Assembly: GCA_029932495.1 (NCBI GenBank) | Contig: JAOZPY010000176.1 | Coordinates: 1-5,868, forward strand | Length of the DNA: 5,868 nt | Source: Desulfobacterales bacterium | GTDB lineage: Bacteria > Desulfobacterota > Desulfobacteria > Desulfobacterales > JAFDCJ01 | Reading direction: 5' to 3' | In this document: piece by piece, positions 1 through 5,868 of the stretch | How the letters are laid out: each line of letters opens with the position of its first letter | Position numbering within the stretch: position 1 is the stretch's first letter | The notes under the pieces: model-generated | Told to the model about the DNA's origin: nothing | Seen by the model: the letters and a program-made list of their open reading frames with translations, nothing else | Databases searched by the model: none | Position numbers and translations under genes: made by a program

Positions 1-1673
1 AAAGCCCGGTAAAAGCGGGATAGTACTTGCTCGGATCTGGCTTTGCGGGACTCGACGCGGTCGAGGTTTTCTTCCATCCTGGCAGTGAATTCAACATCAA
101 AAATATCGGGAAAATTTGCCACTAGCAGATCATTGACAATAAATCCCAGCTCACTGGGCCGAAAATACCCCTTGATCAATTCCACGTAACCCTTTCCCCG
201 GATCGTGGAAAGGATCGTCGCATAGGTGCTGGGCCGGCCGATGCCGTTTTCTTCAAGCTCCTTGACAAGAGAGGCCTCAGAGAATCTCGGCGGTGGCATG
301 GTAAAATGCTGTTTGGGATCAAGGCGATCAAGCTTTAAAACAGTCTCTTTTGAAAGGTCGGGCAATTTGGGTTTTTCTTTTTCGGATTGACTGGCGAGCT
401 CATCGTCCACAGACATGTAAAGTGCCATAAAGCCGGGAAATTTTACCGAAGATCCACTGGCGGTAAACAGGTATGCGCCGGCAGCAACCGATATAGAAAC
501 CTGGTTGATCAGGGCCTGGGCCATCTGGGAGGCGACAAAGCGTTTCCAGATCAGTCTGTACAGGGCCAGCTGGTCATCGGTAAGATGGGATTTGATCTGA
601 TCCGGAGTGTTAAAAACCGATGTGGGACGGATGGCCTCATGGGCATCCTGGACCTTCTTTTTGTTTTTGAAAAACCGGGGTTTTCCCAGAGCGTACGATT
701 TGCCGAAACTCTCCAGGACCAACTGGCGGGCCTCAGCGGCGGCTTCAGCGGCAATGCGGGTGGAATCGGTGCGCATGTAAGTGATCAGCCCGACGGGTTC
801 ACCGGGCTTCAGCTCAATGCCTTCATACAACTGCTGGGCGATTATCATCGTCTTGCGGGCGGTAAATCTCAGCTTGCGGATGGCTTCCTGCTGCAGCTTG
901 CTGGTGGTAAAGGGCGGCAGCGGGTTTTTGCGGGTCGTTTTTTTTTGAACTTTGTCAACGACAAATTTTTCCGCCTGCAGTTCTTTTAAAATCCGGGAAA
1001 CCGATTTCTCGTCGGAAATGGTGATTTTTTTTCCGTCTTTCTTGACAAGTTTTGCTGTAAAAGGTGGTGGCGTTTCACTCTGAAGGTGAGCGGTTACAGA
1101 CCAGTATTCCTCGGGAACAAAAGCCTGGATCGCCCGTTCCCTTTCGCAGATAATTCTCAGGGCCACGGACTGAACACGACCGGCGCTTAATCCGCCTTTT
1201 ACTTTGCGCCACAACAATGGGGAAACCTGGTAGCCCACCAGACGGTCGAGAATGCGTCGTGCCTGTTGAGCTTCGTACTTGCTGCGATCGAGGTCTTGCG
1301 GAGCGGCCATGGCCTTGCGGATCGAATCTTTGGTCAATTCGTGGAAAAGCACCCGATAAAAATGGCGCCCCTTTTTTTTCAGTACTTCGGCGGTGTGGAA
1401 GGCAATGGCTTCTCCCTCGCGGTCCGGGTCCGGGGCCAGGTAAATATCAGCGGCATCACCGGCAGCCTGTTTCAGTCCCCGGATGATTTTCTGCTTTCCC
1501 GGAATGGATTTGTATTCGGGTTTAAATCCATTTTCTACGTCAATACCCATCTCTTTGGTCGGAAGATCCTTGATGTGCCCCACGGTGGCGGCAACATTAT
1601 ACCCGTTTCCAAGATATTTTTTGATGGTTCTGACTTTCGTGGGTGATTCGACTACCACTAATGGTTTGCTCAC
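1..1673 (-). CDS. topA: DNA topoisomerase I (type IA), 3' end cut off by the window
   Basis: This is type IA topoisomerase, which relaxes negative supercoils by cutting one strand through a 5'-phosphotyrosine link. My translation of the minus strand gives 557 uninterrupted codons up to the window edge. The TOPRIM domain lies at about residues 2-130, with Glu9 in VVVESPTK and the metal-binding motif DPDREGE at 82-88 (Asp82, Asp84, Glu86). The core follows: LSAGRVQSVALR at 162-173, the catalytic Tyr299 in ITYMRTDS, QDAHEAIRPT at 342-351 and GIGRPSTYATI at 478-488. The window stops near the end of the core, so the usual C-terminal zinc-ribbon repeats, if present, lie outside it. The GTG start is chosen because AAGAAAGG sits 7 bases upstream and the protein then begins MSKPLVVVESPTK, as family members do. 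An in-frame ATG at 1784-1782 would add 37 residues of no recognised domain and lacks a good ribosome site. The identification is secure. Confidence 0.97.
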   Translation of the reverse strand, partial: MSKPLVVVESPTKVRTIKKYLGNGYNVAATVGHIKDLPTKEMGIDVENGFKPEYKSIPGKQKIIRGLKQAAGDAADIYLAPDPDREGEAIAFHTAEVLKKKGRHFYRVLFHELTKDSIRKAMAAPQDLDRSKYEAQQARRILDRLVGYQVSPLLWRKVKGGLSAGRVQSVALRIICERERAIQAFVPEEYWSVTAHLQSETPPPFTAKLVKKDGKKITISDEKSVSRILKELQAEKFVVDKVQKKTTRKNPLPPFTTSKLQQEAIRKLRFTARKTMIIAQQLYEGIELKPGEPVGLITYMRTDSTRIAAEAAAEARQLVLESFGKSYALGKPRFFKNKKKVQDAHEAIRPTSVFNTPDQIKSHLTDDQLALYRLIWKRFVASQMAQALINQVSISVAAGAYLFTASGSSVKFPGFMALYMSVDDELASQSEKEKPKLPDLSKETVLKLDRLDPKQHFTMPPPRFSEASLVKELEENGIGRPSTYATILSTIRGKGYVELIKGYFRPSELGFIVNDLLVANFPDIFDVEFTARMEENLDRVESRKARSEQVLSRFYRA

Positions 1674-1680
1674 GCTTGTG

Positions 1681-1688
1681 CCTTTCTT
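1681..1688 (-). promoter_or_regulatory. Ribosome binding site of topA
   Basis: AAGAAAGG on the minus strand lies 7 bases before the GTG at 1673-1671. It is a moderate Shine-Dalgarno match with good spacing. It decides the topA start, because the in-frame ATG at 1784 has only CTGACGGT directly before it. Confidence 0.65.
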
Positions 1689-1714
1689 CGGGTAACTGTT
1701 CGTATAGAAATTTC

Positions 1715-1740
1715 CCAGTTCAAATTTAGCGGATAACTGG
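1715..1740 (-). repeat. Inverted repeat in the topA leader
   Basis: Perfect 6-base arms CCAGTT and AACTGG are separated by 14 bases, located 42-67 bases before the topA GTG. It could form a small hairpin in the leader RNA. No T-run follows it, so it does not look like an intrinsic terminator. It may be chance. Confidence 0.35.
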
Positions 1741-1779
1741 CGGCCCTTGCAAACAACAAACACGCTGCTGCGACATCGT

Positions 1780-1827
1780 CTCATACCGTCAGGGATAAAA
1801 TGGTAGGTGCCGCCCCCTGCTCATACC
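1780..1827 (-). repeat. Direct repeat GGTATGAG, two copies 40 bases apart
   Basis: On the minus strand GGTATGAG occurs at 1827-1820 and again at 1787-1780, a start-to-start distance of exactly 40 bases. CAGGG and CCCTG lie as inverted arms between the copies. Each copy contains an ATG: the first opens the 11-codon frame and the second is in frame with topA. The repeat is short and its meaning is unknown. Confidence 0.4.
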
Positions 1828-1892
1828 TTTGATAAGCTTGACTTGCCGGCATCGACATCCGGGTCGGTCAAAAAAGAAGGTGTGAGTTTGAA

Positions 1893-1920
1893 AAAATAGC
1901 TGCTAATTATCAAATGTCAA
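1893..1920 (-). promoter_or_regulatory. Candidate sigma-70 promoter for topA
   Basis: On the minus strand a perfect -35 box TTGACA (1920-1915) is followed after 16 bases by TATTTT (1898-1893), which matches the -10 consensus at four of six positions. An alternative -10, GATAAT (1911-1906), is closer to consensus but lacks a good -35 box at the right distance. Transcription from the first would start near 1886, leaving about 210 bases of leader before the topA GTG. A separate topA promoter fits the large gap after dprA. Confidence 0.5.
1894..1908 (-). promoter_or_regulatory. Small dyad overlapping the candidate topA promoter
   Basis: The minus strand reads AATTAGCAGCTATTT. The arms TAGC and GCTA flank a single central base, and the symmetry continues outward for two A-T pairs after one mismatch. 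It covers the end of the promoter spacer and most of the -10 box, where a repressor could act. It is short and A+T rich, so chance is a real alternative. Confidence 0.2.
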
Positions 1921-1947
1921 CCTTAATGCAACGTTGAGGTCATTTGC

Positions 1948-1967
1948 AACCAGAACGGTTCCTGGTT
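1948..1967 (-). repeat. Inverted repeat overlapping the dprA stop codon
   Basis: On the plus strand the arms AACCAGAAC and GTTCCTGGTT pair over nine positions with one bulged base and a very tight loop. The right arm reaches into the TAA of dprA (1968-1966). On the minus strand it is followed by GCAAATGACC, not by a T-run. It may slow or end dprA transcription, or protect the 3' end, but it is not a classical intrinsic terminator. Confidence 0.35.
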
Positions 1968-3075
1968 AGCGCTCGGATATACTGAAAAATTTTCCCGGCG
2001 ATTGAATCACCAGGCCTTTGAGTTCCAGTTGCAGCAGCAAGCTGGAAATCCTTGCCGGCGATAGAGAAAGCTTGCGAGCCAGCTCATCAATGTGCACCCC
2101 ATAAGGTCCCAGCGCTCCGTACACCCGGGTTTCATCCGCATCCAGCGCCGGAAGCGTTTTGCTGCAGTCGTTGGAGCCACAGTTTTGCACATGGGCCGTT
2201 GGCTGTGGCAGCAGTGGCAGTTCTTCCAGGATGTCCTGGGCGTTTTCCACCAACTTGGCCCCCTGCTTGATAAGCGTGTGGGTGCCGACGCTTTTAAAGG
2301 AATGAACGCTTCCTGGAACCGCAAAAACCTCACGGTTTTGCTCAGCGGCCAGCCGTGCTGTAATCAGGGATCCGCTTTTGCGTGCTGCCTCCACCACCAC
2401 TGTTCCCAGACACATGCCGCTGATGATCCGGTTGCGCATTGGGAAATGGCCGGCTTCGGGTTCGCTGTTCAAGGCAAATTCGGAAACCACCGCCCCATTT
2501 TCGGCAATCCGGTCAAAGAGTTTTCTATTTCTGGGCGGGTAAATCCGGTTAAGACCGCTGCCCAGAACCGCAATGGTTTTTCCAGCAGCCCTCAAGGCTC
2601 CCTCATGGGCAGCCGTGTCAATGCCGATTGCCATGCCACTGACAATAGCCAACCCCAAAATTGTCAGGTCGGCACTCAGGTCGGCGGCGGCATGCAGTCC
2701 ATAGTCGGTTGCATTGCGCGATCCCACCACGGCGATTTTTTCGACCCCGTCGTCCAATTCACCATATACGTAAAGAAACAGCGGGGGATCCGGAATCTGG
2801 CGCAATAGCTGCGGGTAAGCCGGATCTGTCAAGGTGACAAGGTGAAAACGGCTGTCGGCCAAGCGCTCTCGTTCAGCTTTTACCCGGTCTGAAATTTTGT
2901 GGCGTTTGATGGCTGCAACGCGACCCGCAGTCATGCCTTCCACCGCCAGTAATTCTTTTTCGGAGGATCGGAAAACATTTTGCGGCGAATCAAAGCGTTT
3001 AATCAGGCGTTTGGACAGATGGTTGCCGACTCCCGGAACGCTTTTAAGATGGAACCAAGGTAAAATGTCATCCAT
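1966..3075 (-). CDS. dprA: DNA processing protein DprA (Smf)
   Basis: DprA binds single-stranded DNA in the cytoplasm and loads RecA on it during natural transformation. The family is also widespread in bacteria not known to be transformable. The 369 residues match the usual full length. An N-terminal helix-hairpin-helix/SAM-like part covers about 5-60 (VPGVGNHL at 13-20, VEGMTAGRVAAI at 45-56). The Rossmann-type DprA domain covers about 80-288, with VVGSRNATDYG at 116-126, SGMAIGIDTAAH at 146-157, FPMRNRIISG at 211-220, SGSLITARLA at 234-243 and VGTHTLIKQGA at 263-273. A winged-helix domain covers about 312-366. The linker carries two cysteines, Cys299 and Cys304. The ATG lies 22 bases after secF, which suggests co-transcription. 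No strong ribosome site is visible before it, so translation may depend partly on coupling to secF. The identification is secure; whether the host is competent cannot be told from here. Confidence 0.96.
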   Translation of the reverse strand: MDDILPWFHLKSVPGVGNHLSKRLIKRFDSPQNVFRSSEKELLAVEGMTAGRVAAIKRHKISDRVKAERERLADSRFHLVTLTDPAYPQLLRQIPDPPLFLYVYGELDDGVEKIAVVGSRNATDYGLHAAADLSADLTILGLAIVSGMAIGIDTAAHEGALRAAGKTIAVLGSGLNRIYPPRNRKLFDRIAENGAVVSEFALNSEPEAGHFPMRNRIISGMCLGTVVVEAARKSGSLITARLAAEQNREVFAVPGSVHSFKSVGTHTLIKQGAKLVENAQDILEELPLLPQPTAHVQNCGSNDCSKTLPALDADETRVYGALGPYGVHIDELARKLSLSPARISSLLLQLELKGLVIQSPGKFFSISER

Positions 3076-3097
3076 AGCACAGGTTTGGCGGAGAGTC

Positions 3098-4138
3098 TTA
3101 TTTTTTGCGTTGGTGACCCTGCCAGGCCATCAGTATCGGGCTGGCGATAAAAATGGAAGAATAGGTCCCGACAGCCACCCCCACAAGCAGAGCGAATGCA
3201 AAATCATGGATAATTCCGCCCCCCAGAACAAAAAGGGCGGCCACCACAAAAAGGGTGGTCAGCGAAGTCAATATGGTGCGGCTGAGCGTTTCATTGATGC
3301 TACGGTTTAAGATGACCTCCAGGGGCTTTTTATGATAGCGCCTGAGGTTTTCACGGATTCGGTCAAAGACGATAATGGTATCGTTCAGCGAATAACCAAT
3401 GATGGTCAGCAAAGCAGCGATAATCGGCAGGGTGAATTCCTTATCGAAGATGGAAAATAGCCCCACGGTGATGGTGACATCATGGATCAGGGCAACAATG
3501 GCTCCCATGGCATATTTAAGTTCGAGAAACCAGAACAATATCAGGCTGACAATCAGGGCGGCACCGATCAAAAAGGGGATGCTGACGTCAAACAGTTGGA
3601 AAACATAAACCGCACCAATCAACGCCACGGCCATCACGGCGCTCAAGATCCATTTGAGTTCGAAACGCCCGGATATGTAAATAGTAATGAAAAGCAGGGC
3701 GTAAAACATGGCAAACAGGGCCTTTTCCCGCAAATCTTTGCCGACCTGGGGGCCGACCATCTCTATTCTGCGCAATTCCACCTCTGCACCGGTTTTTGCA
3801 GTCAGGGCCTTTTTAATTTTTGCGGAAAACCCTTCAGCGGTGATAACCGAGCTGTCGGTGCGAATCAGGTATTCATTGGCCTGGTGATCGCCGAACTGCT
3901 GCACCGAAGAATTTCCCAGACCGATGGTTTTCAAGCCGCTTTTGATACTGTTGACGTCAACCGGTTTTTGAAATTTGATCTGGACCAGGGTGCCGCCGGC
4001 AAAGTCGATTCCGTAACGGGGGCCTCCGTGCAGGATCAGCGAAGCGATACTGATAATGATCATCGCCAGTGATACAATGAAAGCGATTTTTTTGCGGCCG
4101 ATAAAATTGATGTTGATGTCCGGTTTGATAAATTGCAT
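3098..4138 (-). CDS. secF: Protein translocase subunit SecF, with an apparent extra helix pair
   Basis: SecF is an inner-membrane RND-family protein that works with SecD at SecYEG, using the proton motive force to pull exported proteins outward. The 346 residues show a first membrane helix at about 18-37, the motif GIDFAGGT at 43-50, a periplasmic domain to about 127, VGPQVGKDL at 128-136, the conserved helix with GYSLNDTIIVFDRIREN at 248-264, and a last helix ending GTYSSIFIA at 324-332. By eye there are eight hydrophobic helices: 18-37, 138-156, 163-182, 186-205, 209-230, 236-257, 287-307 and 313-336. SecF normally has six. The added length, about 46 residues, lies between the periplasmic domain and the LNDT helix. 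The reading frame is intact and the conserved motifs are kept, so the gene should be functional. The ATG has AGAGG 7 bases upstream and lies 36 bases after secD. Confidence 0.96.
   Translation of the reverse strand: MQFIKPDININFIGRKKIAFIVSLAMIIISIASLILHGGPRYGIDFAGGTLVQIKFQKPVDVNSIKSGLKTIGLGNSSVQQFGDHQANEYLIRTDSSVITAEGFSAKIKKALTAKTGAEVELRRIEMVGPQVGKDLREKALFAMFYALLFITIYISGRFELKWILSAVMAVALIGAVYVFQLFDVSIPFLIGAALIVSLILFWFLELKYAMGAIVALIHDVTITVGLFSIFDKEFTLPIIAALLTIIGYSLNDTIIVFDRIRENLRRYHKKPLEVILNRSINETLSRTILTSLTTLFVVAALFVLGGGIIHDFAFALLVGVAVGTYSSIFIASPILMAWQGHQRKK
3446..3724 (-). repeat. Internal tandem repeat within secF (two-helix unit)
   Basis: SecF residues 139-183 and 185-231 align with an offset of 46. 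RFELKW (158-163) lines up with FLELKY (204-209), and Ala167 and Ala170 with Ala213 and Ala216. Each half is one hydrophobic helix, a charged E-L-K turn, a second helix and then a phenylalanine-aspartate end (FD at 183-184 and 231-232, two residues further along). The similarity is visible in the protein but weak overall, so the duplication is old or the likeness is partly convergent. Confidence 0.5.
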
Positions 4139-4145
4139 TCAGGTT

Positions 4146-4150
4146 CCTCT
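4146..4150 (-). promoter_or_regulatory. Ribosome binding site of secF
   Basis: AGAGG on the minus strand lies 7 bases before the secF ATG, inside the 36-base secD-secF gap. Spacing and sequence are good and support the ATG at 4138-4136. Confidence 0.7.
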
Positions 4151-4174
4151 TTATTTTTGTTCTGCAGATGCGCT

Positions 4175-5752
4175 TTAAATGCTCAGGCTTTTTGCTTTTC
4201 GCTTTTGGAGCAGGAAATCAAAAACCAGTCGTGAAAGAATAAGTGCCGTAAACATGCTGGCGATAACGCCCAGACTCAAGGTAACCGCAAACCCCTTGAC
4301 CGGTCCGGTGCCGAACTGAAACAGCACTACCGCTGCGATAAGGGTGGTTACGTTGGCATCCAGGATGGTCAGGGTGGCACGCTCGAATCCCGCGGCCACT
4401 GCAGCCCGAGGTGTTCGACCCACCGCGATTTCCTCTCGGATACGTTCAAAAATGATGACATTGGCATCCACGGCCATACCGATGGTCAAAATGATGCCGG
4501 CCATACCGGGCAGGGTGAGGGTGGCCTGAAAAGCGGCCAGTCCGGCACCAATCAGTACGATGTTCAGCGCCAGGGCGACATCGGCAATCAGTCCTGAGAT
4601 TTTGTAATAAATCATCATGAAAAGAACCACCACAATTCCGCCGATCATCATGGAAATCAACCCCTTGCGGATGGAGTCGGCCCCCAGAGAAGGCCCTACC
4701 GTGCGTTCTTCCAGAATCTTTACCGGTGCGGGCAGGGCACCGGCACGCAGTACGATGGCCAGATCACGTGCCTCTTCAGTGGTAAAATTTCCCGTAATCC
4801 GGGCCTGGCCGCCGGCAATTTTTTCTTGGATCACAGGCGCTGAATAGACGTTATTGTCCAGCACGATGGCCAGACGCTTGTTTACGTTTTCCCCCGTGAT
4901 GCGTTCAAAGATGCGCGCTCCCTTTTTGTCAAAAGTGATGGAAACATACGGTTCGTTGAAACGCGAGTCGATTTGCACGCGTGCATCCGTCAGGTAGGCT
5001 CCCGTCAGCAGGGTACGTTTTTTGATCAGAAACGGCGTGTGGGTCGTGCGGTGGGTTTGCGGGTTTTCGTCTATTTCGTAAAGGATTTCCCGTCCCGGCG
5101 GAATGTCGCCTTTCAGAGCTGCCTGCAAAGAATGGGTGTCATCCACCAGTTTAAACTCCAGCAGGGCGGTTTTTCCGATCAGGTCTTTGGCTCGTTCCGT
5201 GTCACGAATGCCCGGCAACTGGATTAGAATCCTATTTTGTCCCTGACGGCGGATGTCCGGTTCGGACACGCCAAACTGGTCAATGCGGTTGCGGATGGTT
5301 TCAAGTGCCTGGTCGACCGCCATTTTTTTAATATGTGCACGGTTTTTGTCCGGCAGGTCCAACATGATGGTGTCGGTACCGTCGGCACGGGATTGCGAAA
5401 GCAGACGCAAATCCCTGAACTCGTCATCAAGCAGCTTTTTGACCTGCTCAATTTTGTCTTCGTTGTTGATTCTAATCGATAGGAGGGTGCCCTGAACACG
5501 CTCCACAACAACCTGGCGGATTCTTTTTTTCTTGAGCTGCTCACGGATTTCCTGGGCAATGCGTTCAACAGTGCTTTCCACGGCTTTGTCGGTTTCCACT
5601 TCCAGAGCCAGATGCATGCCGCCCTGCAGGTCAAGGCCGAGATTAATCTGTTTGTGAGGCCACAGGTCCGGTTTGACGGTCGGAAGCAGGTAGATAACTG
5701 AAGCCAGCAGCACCCCCACGACGACGACCATTTTCCAAGAAATGTTTTTCAA
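4175..5752 (-). CDS. secD: Protein translocase subunit SecD
   Basis: SecD partners SecF in the inner membrane and couples proton flow to late steps of protein export through SecYEG. The 525 residues are usual for a stand-alone SecD. The order is an N-terminal membrane helix at about 8-24, the motif LGLDLQGGMHL at 38-48, a large periplasmic region at about 50-360, then five membrane helices at about 364-382, 389-408, 415-436, 462-480 and 486-508. Recognisable blocks are RNRIDQFGVSEP at 154-165, RILIQLPG at 174-181, LDNNVYSAPVI at 298-308, GNFTTEEARDLA at 321-332, LRAGALPAPV at 335-344, and GMAVDANVIIFERIREE at 425-441. Asp429 in that helix corresponds to the conserved aspartate linked to proton transport in SecDF. 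The start is TTG, 9 bases after AGAGG. The next in-frame ATG, at codon 8, would remove the basic N-terminal residues, and an in-frame TAA bounds the frame upstream. secF follows after 36 bases. Confidence 0.97.
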   Translation of the reverse strand: MKNISWKMVVVVGVLLASVIYLLPTVKPDLWPHKQINLGLDLQGGMHLALEVETDKAVESTVERIAQEIREQLKKKRIRQVVVERVQGTLLSIRINNEDKIEQVKKLLDDEFRDLRLLSQSRADGTDTIMLDLPDKNRAHIKKMAVDQALETIRNRIDQFGVSEPDIRRQGQNRILIQLPGIRDTERAKDLIGKTALLEFKLVDDTHSLQAALKGDIPPGREILYEIDENPQTHRTTHTPFLIKKRTLLTGAYLTDARVQIDSRFNEPYVSITFDKKGARIFERITGENVNKRLAIVLDNNVYSAPVIQEKIAGGQARITGNFTTEEARDLAIVLRAGALPAPVKILEERTVGPSLGADSIRKGLISMMIGGIVVVLFMMIYYKISGLIADVALALNIVLIGAGLAAFQATLTLPGMAGIILTIGMAVDANVIIFERIREEIAVGRTPRAAVAAGFERATLTILDANVTTLIAAVVLFQFGTGPVKGFAVTLSLGVIASMFTALILSRLVFDFLLQKRKAKSLSI

Positions 5753-5761
5753 TGATCTTTT

Positions 5762-5766
5762 CCTCT
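5762..5766 (-). promoter_or_regulatory. Ribosome binding site of secD
   Basis: AGAGG on the minus strand (within AAGAGGAAAA) lies 9 bases before the TTG at 5752-5750. It is the same AAGAGGAA context as before secF, and it supports the TTG start over the ATG seven codons further in. Confidence 0.6.
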
Positions 5767-5781
5767 TACTGGTGAACGGTT

Positions 5782-5810
5782 AAACGCACAAGGCACGCCT
5801 TGGCGGGTTT
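5782..5810 (-). repeat. Imperfect hairpin upstream of secD
   Basis: On the plus strand AAAC, GC and CAAGGC pair with GCCTTG, GC and GTTT, interrupted by one unpaired A on one side and two unpaired Gs on the other, around a very small loop. Allowing a four-base loop it is still a stem of about 11 pairs. On the minus strand it ends in GTTTAACCG, so the T-run is too short for a strong terminator. It could mark the end of an upstream gene or act as a processing site. Confidence 0.4.
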
Positions 5811-5868
5811 GCAAAAAGTCGAATTTTCCATCCCGGCTGCATATTGTTTTCACCTGTGCGATGGTCCG

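Larger units (their letters stand above)
1674..1965 (-). other. dprA-topA intergenic region, possible long topA leader
   Basis: This gap of 292 bases has no gene I recognise on either strand. Read on the minus strand it holds, in order, an inverted repeat at the dprA stop, a candidate promoter (TTGACA at 1920-1915), a T-rich stretch, then about 200 bases with short direct and inverted repeats before topA. A tiny frame starts at the ATG at 1824-1822 and stops at the TGA at 1791-1789 after 11 codons. Its AAAGG lies directly against the ATG, too close to be a convincing ribosome site. From the ATG at 1784 the topA frame is open all the way into topA. I could not match the region to any riboswitch or small-RNA family I know, so any regulatory role is an inference. 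Confidence 0.5.
5753..5868 (-). other. Region upstream of secD, gene content unclear
   Basis: These 116 bases lie before secD. One minus-strand frame is open from the window edge to a TGA at 5751-5749 that overlaps the secD start. Its 39 codons contain no motif I recognise and may be open by chance. Another frame ends at a TGA at 5852-5850 and could be the tail of an upstream gene. yajC is a common neighbour here, but the visible residues are too few to test that. I see no convincing promoter, so secD may be read from further upstream. Confidence 0.4.

Noticed and set aside
387..989. A 200-codon plus-strand open frame
   Set aside because: It lies wholly antisense to the topA core, whose translation shows conserved motifs throughout. 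The peptide has no recognisable domain.
1372..1379. A run of eight A on the topA mRNA followed by GGGG, in phase with a dnaX-like A AAA AAG slippery heptamer; also nine A at 946-938
   Set aside because: The zero frame continues through conserved topA motifs on both sides. No reason for a frameshifted product is known for topA, and lysine codons explain the runs. They are possible sites of sequencing error.
1948..1967. Inverted repeat at the end of dprA as an intrinsic terminator
   Set aside because: No T-run follows on the transcribed strand and the loop is very tight. It is kept only as an inverted repeat.
2092..2808. A 238-codon plus-strand open frame
   Set aside because: It is antisense to dprA, which accounts for the codon structure. 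No family signature is visible.
3482..4072. A 196-codon plus-strand open frame
   Set aside because: It is antisense to secF. Its composition (many Gln, His, Asn) is what the reverse of membrane-helix codons produces.
1..5868. Mobile element, CRISPR array, defence system, tRNA or rRNA
   Set aside because: I saw no terminal repeats, transposase motifs, spaced repeats or RNA-gene signatures. Almost all of the sequence is filled by four conserved housekeeping genes.

Overview
The window is an ordinary housekeeping stretch of a bacterial chromosome. It carries four genes, all on the minus strand, in transcription order secD, secF, dprA, topA. topA runs off the left edge. G+C looks to be about half by eye. 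The sequences and the 525/346-residue SecD/SecF pair suggest a Gram-negative bacterium, perhaps Desulfobacterota (Desulfobacterales-like). That placement rests on general resemblance and is an inference.

Right to left: 5868-5753 is the region upstream of secD. It has an imperfect hairpin and no gene I can identify; yajC often sits upstream of secD, but no yajC sequence can be recognised here. secD (5752-4175) starts at TTG. After 36 bases comes secF (4138-3098), and 22 bases later dprA (3075-1966). The tight spacing points to one transcript for these three. A 292-base gap (1965-1674) follows, with an inverted repeat at the end of dprA, a perfect TTGACA box with a weaker -10, and about 200 bases of possible 5' leader. 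topA (1673-1, 557 codons seen) starts at GTG, and its C-terminal end lies outside the window.

SecD and SecF form the membrane complex that uses the proton motive force to finish protein export through SecYEG. DprA loads RecA on incoming single-stranded DNA, and topoisomerase I relaxes negative supercoils. The Sec pair and the DNA pair share no pathway, so their adjacency looks like operon packing.

The most notable observation is in SecF. Between the first periplasmic domain and the LNDT helix it has about 46 extra residues that look like a tandem duplication of a two-helix unit, giving eight predicted membrane helices where six are usual. The topA leader, with short repeats and an in-frame upstream ATG, is the second point of interest. 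I see no mobile element, CRISPR array, tRNA, rRNA or defence system, and no evidence of a new multi-gene system.
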